A stretch of 64,000 nucleotides of DNA, from positions 5,635,702-5,699,701 of the forward strand of contig NC_087393.1 in the NCBI RefSeq assembly GCF_963675165.1, given 5' to 3'. Of the stretch, positions 60,506-64,000 are shown piece after piece. Source of the DNA: Halichondria panicea (lineage: Eukaryota; Porifera; Demospongiae; Suberitida; Halichondriidae). Position numbers and translations under genes: made by a program. The notes beneath the pieces were generated by a model. It did not search any database and was not told the DNA's origin. It saw nothing but the letters and a program-made list of their open reading frames with translations. The first letter of the stretch is position 1; each line of letters starts with the position of its first letter.

Positions 60506-63500
60506 GACCCCCTGCAGGCTGGTGTGGAGGTGGGGGATGTATTGGATGAGGTGTGTGGTACACCAGTTCATGGAAATAGTCGTGGGAAGTTGAAGCCACT
60601 CCTCGCTGCTCATTCCATAGACAGCACTGACTTTGTTATAGTCAAGGTACTGCCATCACCTCCACTGTGTGTATATATAGCTACCTACAGAAACACTTGC
60701 CTGATGGTTGCTTGTTCCTGCCTATTCTGCAAAGACAACTGGAGAATGATGAATTAGCTGGAGTGAGTGGGCGTAAGCACAAGAGGAGACCATCAGATAA
60801 AATACAAACTGTTGGAACTAGGTACGTTAACACTAGGGATCCGTTAGTGGACCAATGGAGCTGAAGTTACTATAATTATATTGCTGCAGCACTGAGTACT
60901 GTGTTGCGTATCTGGGTAAGGAGGATGTGTGTGAGGTAGGCTGTTGTGTGTGTGAGGTAGGCTGTGTGTGAGGTAGGCTGTGTGTGAGGTAGGCTGTTGT
61001 GTGTGTGAGGTAGGCTGTTGTGTGTGTGAGGTAGGCTGTTGTGTGAGGTAGGCTGTTGTGTGTGTGAGGTAGGCTGTGTGTGAGGTAGGCTGTTGTGTGT
61101 GTGAGGTAGGCTGTGTGTGAGGTAGGCTGTTGTGTGAGGTAGGCTGTGTGTGAGGTAGGCTGTGTGTGAGGTAGGCTGTTGTGTGTGTGAGGTAGGCTGT
61201 TGTGTGTGTGAGGTAGGCTGTTGTGTGTGTGAGGTTAGCCTCCTTCACCGGCCTTTGAAAGAAGGCCTGCTATCGACTGCTTGCGCATGCGCCAAATTAT
61301 TGGATTTTTTCCCGTAAATATTTCTATAATACTGGATACATCAGAGAAAATATTCTAAAAGTCATACACAGAGCTATATAGCTAGCTAGCTAGAAACAGA
61401 GCTGTGTAGGTTTGTTGTACTGCTATTTTCTTCTGATAGAATCAGTAGCAGTAGTATAGTAGACTTTCACCAAAGTTAGTGTTAAATGGGCGTGGCCTGT
61501 CCATATAGGCTCTTATCAGCCGTCACTCCTTTCAGACGATCGTCATCCACACTGTTGCAGGCTGTGAGTCTTTTGTTAACATAGCAGGCTAAGGGTAGCT
61601 ATCAGAGAATGCTATCCGATGGGCTAGAAACCTTCAATCGAACTTTCTATCTACTTCCTTCAATCCACTTCCTTTCGTTGTGATGTCATAGTTTTACTGA
61701 GCATAAACGATGTTATCCAAAGCCCCCAGATACCGGGGGGGATATTAGCGCATGCGCAAGCAGTCGATACCAGGCCCACTTCCCTAGCGGGAAGTGCGGC
61801 CTGGGATCGAGGCTAGTGTGAGGTAGGCTGTGTGTGAGGTAGGCTGTTGTGTGTGTGAGGTAGGCTGTTGTGTGAGGTAGGCTGTGTGTGAGGTAGGCTG
61901 TGTGTGAGGTAGGCTGTGTGTGAGGTAAGCTGTTGTGTGTGTGAGGTAGGCTGTTGTGTGAGGTAGGCTGTTGTGTGTGTGAGGTAGGCTGTGTGTGAGG
62001 TAGGCTGTTGTGTGTGTGAGGTAGGCTGTGTGTGAGGTAGGCTGTGTGTGAGGTAGGCTGTTGTGTGTGTGAGGTAGGCTGTGTGTGAGGTAGGCTGTGT
62101 GTGTGTGAGGTAGGCTGTTGTGTGAGGTAGGATGTTGTGTGTGTGAGGTAGGCTGTGTGTGTGTGAGGTAGGCTGTTGTGTGTGTGAGGTAGGCTGTGTG
62201 TGAGGTAGGCTGTTGTGTGTGTGAGGTAGGCTGTGTGTGAGGTAGGCTGTGTGTGAGGTAGGCTGTGTGTGAGGTAGGCTGTTGTGTGTGTGAGGTAGGC
62301 TGTGTGTGAGGTAGGCTGTGTGTGAGGTAAGCTGTTGTGTGTGTGAGGTAGGCTGTTGTGTGAGGTAGGCTGTTGTGTGTGTGAGGTAGGCTGTGTGTGA
62401 GGTAGGCTGTTGTGTGTGTGAGGTAGGCTGTTGTGTGTGTGAGGTAGGCTGTGTGTGAGGTAGGCTGTTGTGTCTCATTACCCACTACTACAGTTGTTAT
62501 TGTAGACATCTCAAGAGGTCATTGACAGGTCCATCTCTCGTGTGCTCACATCAGATACACCAACACAAGTGAGGGACTGAGTATAGAGTGCTATTATATC
62601 AGTGGCCTCACCTTCCTTACCACCATGTCCCTATAGAGTGCTAATATCAGTGGCCTCACCTTCCTTACCACCATGTCCCTATAGAGTGCTATTGTATCAG
62701 TGGCCTCACCTTCCTATTATATCAGTGGCCTCACCTTCCTTACCACCATGTCTCCCTATAGAGTGCTATTGTATCAGTGGCTGCTTCTGAGCTATTGTTA
62801 CTAGCTGCTGGATCACGGGAGGTTAGTACACTAGCTATTATTGTGCATATAATTAATTGACACTCTTATCTCTCTATAGGAGTTGGGCCGCTGGGGACTG
62901 TCGGCTGTGGCTAGTTGTGGTAGAGGGGAGGTACATGGATCATGCATTGCTCTGTTAGTCACCGCACACACACACTCTCTCTGTGCACATGTTCTCGAGA
63001 CTCCATCAATTGAACTAGCACAAGCTGTTAGCGCTCAAATAGGTAAGCTATATATAAGTATGTTTCTGCATAAAAATTTATTCTTTTAACACAGGAAAAT
63101 TTTTCACTGGACCCAATGATTAAAAAAATTATTGTGTGTGAATGTTAAATTTTGTGTTTTATCTAAAAACATTATGTACATGATTATGACTATTTTGAAT
63201 ACACATGTAAGTTTTTACATTTTGATGTTCTGCAAAAAAAGTGGCAGCGGTGGGATTCGAACCCACGCCATCGAAATGACTGGTGCCTTAAACCAGCGCC
63301 TTAGACCGCTCGGCCACGCTACCAACTTGTACAGCTCCGGTATTGTTGGAATATTTCAACTGTACTACAGCTACCGTATATGCTTGATCAGGAGCCGCGG
63401 CTACTAAATGTTTCATTTTGCTGGAAGAGGAGGCTACAATTCAAGAGGGGCCACTGTTCAAGAGCGGCGTTTATTAGCTCCAGATAATTTAGTTTGTCAT

Positions 63501-64000
63501 CAAAAGTTGTTTTCACCTGCATAAACTTGAACTCTGCCATGAGAAAGTCTTTGTGAAGCACTAACAAGCTGCTACTCATAGCTACGTACATGTAGCTAGC
63601 TGCTAGTAATAATTTTTTTGGCTGCCACGTGTAGAAATGCTAGAGTCAAAGTTCACTGAGGCTACTATTTGAGAGCGGCTACTAAATGTTTCATTTTGCT
63701 AGCAAGGGAGGCTACTATTTGAGTGCGGCCTTTATACAAGAGCGGCCTCTGATCGAGCATATACGGTATATATACGGTCATCACACAAAGATGAGCTCTA
63801 GAGTTCTCCTCCATCAGTATACAAAACTTCAGCCTGTATCATTCAGAGTCACTTTATTGAGGGTGAGATAATTTATAACCATTGCCCAACATGTACTCCT
63901 AATTGTTAGTGTGTGTGCAGTGAATCAGACCCTCCTCTTGAAGTGTTTACAGGCCCTGTCCCACGAGGTGAGTGACACACGCTATATCTAATAGAAGCAT
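58892..64000 (+). CDS. RUN-PDZ-PTB domain protein, 5' part (continues past the window)
   Basis: The start ATG is 58892 (MERSLPSLATEESSVK). Exons to about 60004 encode a RUN domain: LTPLCETLEAILRHGLK, NTWFGFNKQDYWSWIEPL, NPLLREVVLTVAKSRK, GSGRCFIRVALNQKLI. After a linker, exons at about 60377-60434 and 60519-60645 encode the second half of a PDZ fold (ALVVELEKDCLAEQ, AGVEVGDVLDEVCGTPV). Exons at about 60890-60940, 62506-62570, 62771-62820, 62881-63043 and probably 63917-63968 encode a PTB/PID-like domain (YCVAYLGKEDVCE, SQEVIDRSISRVL, CAHVLETPSIELAQAVSAQI). RUN domains bind small GTPases and motor adaptors, PTB and PDZ domains bind peptide tails, so a cytosolic trafficking adaptor is inferred. 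I do not recall a named human protein with this order. Confidence 0.75.
59385..59890. repeat. pyrimidine-rich minisatellite, unit about 37 bp, about 13 units
   Basis: The unit is GCCCTAACTACCTCCCTCCT plus CACACCACTCTCTCTCT. It starts right behind the donor of the AKSRK exon (AAAG|GTACCTGCCTG) and ends 15 bp before the next acceptor, so it fills the intron with polypyrimidine-tract-like sequence. Confidence 0.95.
60438..60503. repeat. (TG)n microsatellite
   Basis: A TG run starting inside the donor GCAA|GTAAGTGTG, i.e. 5 bp into the intron between the two PDZ exons. Confidence 0.95.
60935..62475 (+). repeat. minisatellite carrying the PTB exon donor, unit 13-21 bp, split by an insertion
   Basis: The exon ends GGATGTGTGTGAG|GTAGGC. 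The unit GTGTGTGAG|GTAGGCTGTT is repeated dozens of times at 60935-61235 and again at 61816-62475, so the last exon bases and the donor are copied in every unit. The element at 61236-61815 interrupts the array. Confidence 0.95.
61236..61815. mobile_element. 580-bp MITE-like element inserted in the minisatellite
   Basis: The left end begins TAGCCTC and continues to CTATCGACTGCTTGCGCATG. The right end, reverse-complemented, begins TAGCCTCGATCCCAGGCC and continues to GTATCGACTGCTTGCGCATG. TIRs are about 60 bp with inner sub-hairpins. There is no coding sequence. A target-site duplication cannot be read because the flank is itself repetitive. The ends match the solo hairpins at 11638 and 21736. 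Confidence 0.85.
62588..62775 (+). repeat. repeat carrying splice acceptor plus exon start, about four units
   Basis: The unit TCCCTATAG|AGTGCTATTNTATCAGTGGC, followed by CTCACCTTCCTTACCACCATG, is about 50 bp long with one truncated copy. The last unit continues into the true exon SAIVSVAASELLLLAAG at 62762. The earlier ones diverge after about 22 exon bases. Confidence 0.9.
63234..63240 (-). terminator. RNA polymerase III terminator of the tRNA gene
   Basis: Seven T on the minus strand begin one base after the tRNA discriminator base. Confidence 0.8.
63242..63323 (-). tRNA. tRNA-Leu (anticodon AAG)
   Basis: An 82-nt type II tRNA. The 5' arm GGTAGCG pairs with CGCTGCC, with discriminator A. 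The A box is TGGCCGAGCGG and the B box GGTTCGAACCC. The anticodon stem is CTGGT/ACCAG with loop TTAAGGC, giving anticodon AAG. A long variable arm supports leucine. It lies antisense in an intron of the RUN-PDZ-PTB gene. Confidence 0.95.
63372..63768. mobile_element. MITE-like element with about 27-bp TIRs
   Basis: The left end reads TACCGTATATGCTTGATCAG. The right end, reverse-complemented, reads TACCGTATATGCTCGATCAG. Inside, TACTAAATGTTTCATTTTGC and an AGGAGGCTAC-type stretch occur twice. There is no coding potential. TATA flanks suggest TA-target insertion. It sits 48 bp upstream of the tRNA-Leu 5' end. Confidence 0.85.

Noticed and set aside
61784-62509. HTQPTSHTAYL repeat proteins on the minus strand
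   Set aside because: Translation of the donor-bearing repeat. No start, promoter or domain.

Overview
The window is nuclear DNA of an early-branching animal. It has multi-exon genes with mostly short GT-AG introns, tightly packed head-to-head and tail-to-tail gene pairs, and animal-type protein families (a SOCS protein, a parkin-like RBR protein, Munc13-4/BAIAP3-like proteins, a PPP1R3-like CBM21 protein). It is also extremely rich in (CA/TG)n microsatellites, minisatellites and small inverted-repeat elements. Together these suggest a demosponge (Amphimedon-like). That is an inference from style and gene content; no marker gene proves it.

Layout. At 0.2-1.1 kb is a CBM21 glycogen-targeting protein (+). 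From 1.4 to 31.9 kb are three tandem minus-strand copies of one UNC13D/BAIAP3-like gene (C2A-MHD1-MHD2-C2B): copy 1 at 1380-11511, copy 2 at 12688-21065, copy 3 at 24342-31867. A decayed CBM21 gene between copies 1 and 2 shows that the CBM21 gene belonged to the duplicated unit. At 32.0-38.9 kb is DNA ligase 1 (-), head-to-head with a fourth, divergent UNC13D/BAIAP3-like gene (+, 39116-50988). A minus-strand series follows: a SOCS-box/SH2 protein (52058-52717), ATPAF2 (53164-55224) and a parkin-like gene (55417-57305). The parkin-like gene is head-to-head with a GH27 alpha-galactosidase (+, 57467-58676). The window ends in a RUN-PDZ-PTB protein gene (+, from 58892) that runs off the right edge; its introns hold an antisense tRNA-Leu(AAG) and two inverted-repeat elements.

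How the genes relate. The four Munc13-like proteins would act in priming of regulated exocytosis. The tandem copies keep a C2A Ca2+ site (weakened in copy 1) but have lost the Asp ligands of C2B, whereas the divergent plus-strand gene keeps them. Two other proteins lack a residue or domain considered essential: the parkin-like protein stops before RING2 (no catalytic Cys), and the SOCS SH2 has His in place of the FLVR Arg.

The most unexpected pattern is in the repeats. In at least eight places the repeat unit of a minisatellite contains a real exon-intron boundary, so a single splice donor or acceptor is present in 2 to about 25 tandem copies beside the true exon. This recurs in five unrelated genes. 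I found no bacterial-style operon, CRISPR or defence system. All coordinates of multi-exon genes are start-codon to stop-codon spans inferred by eye from splice signals and paralogue alignment.
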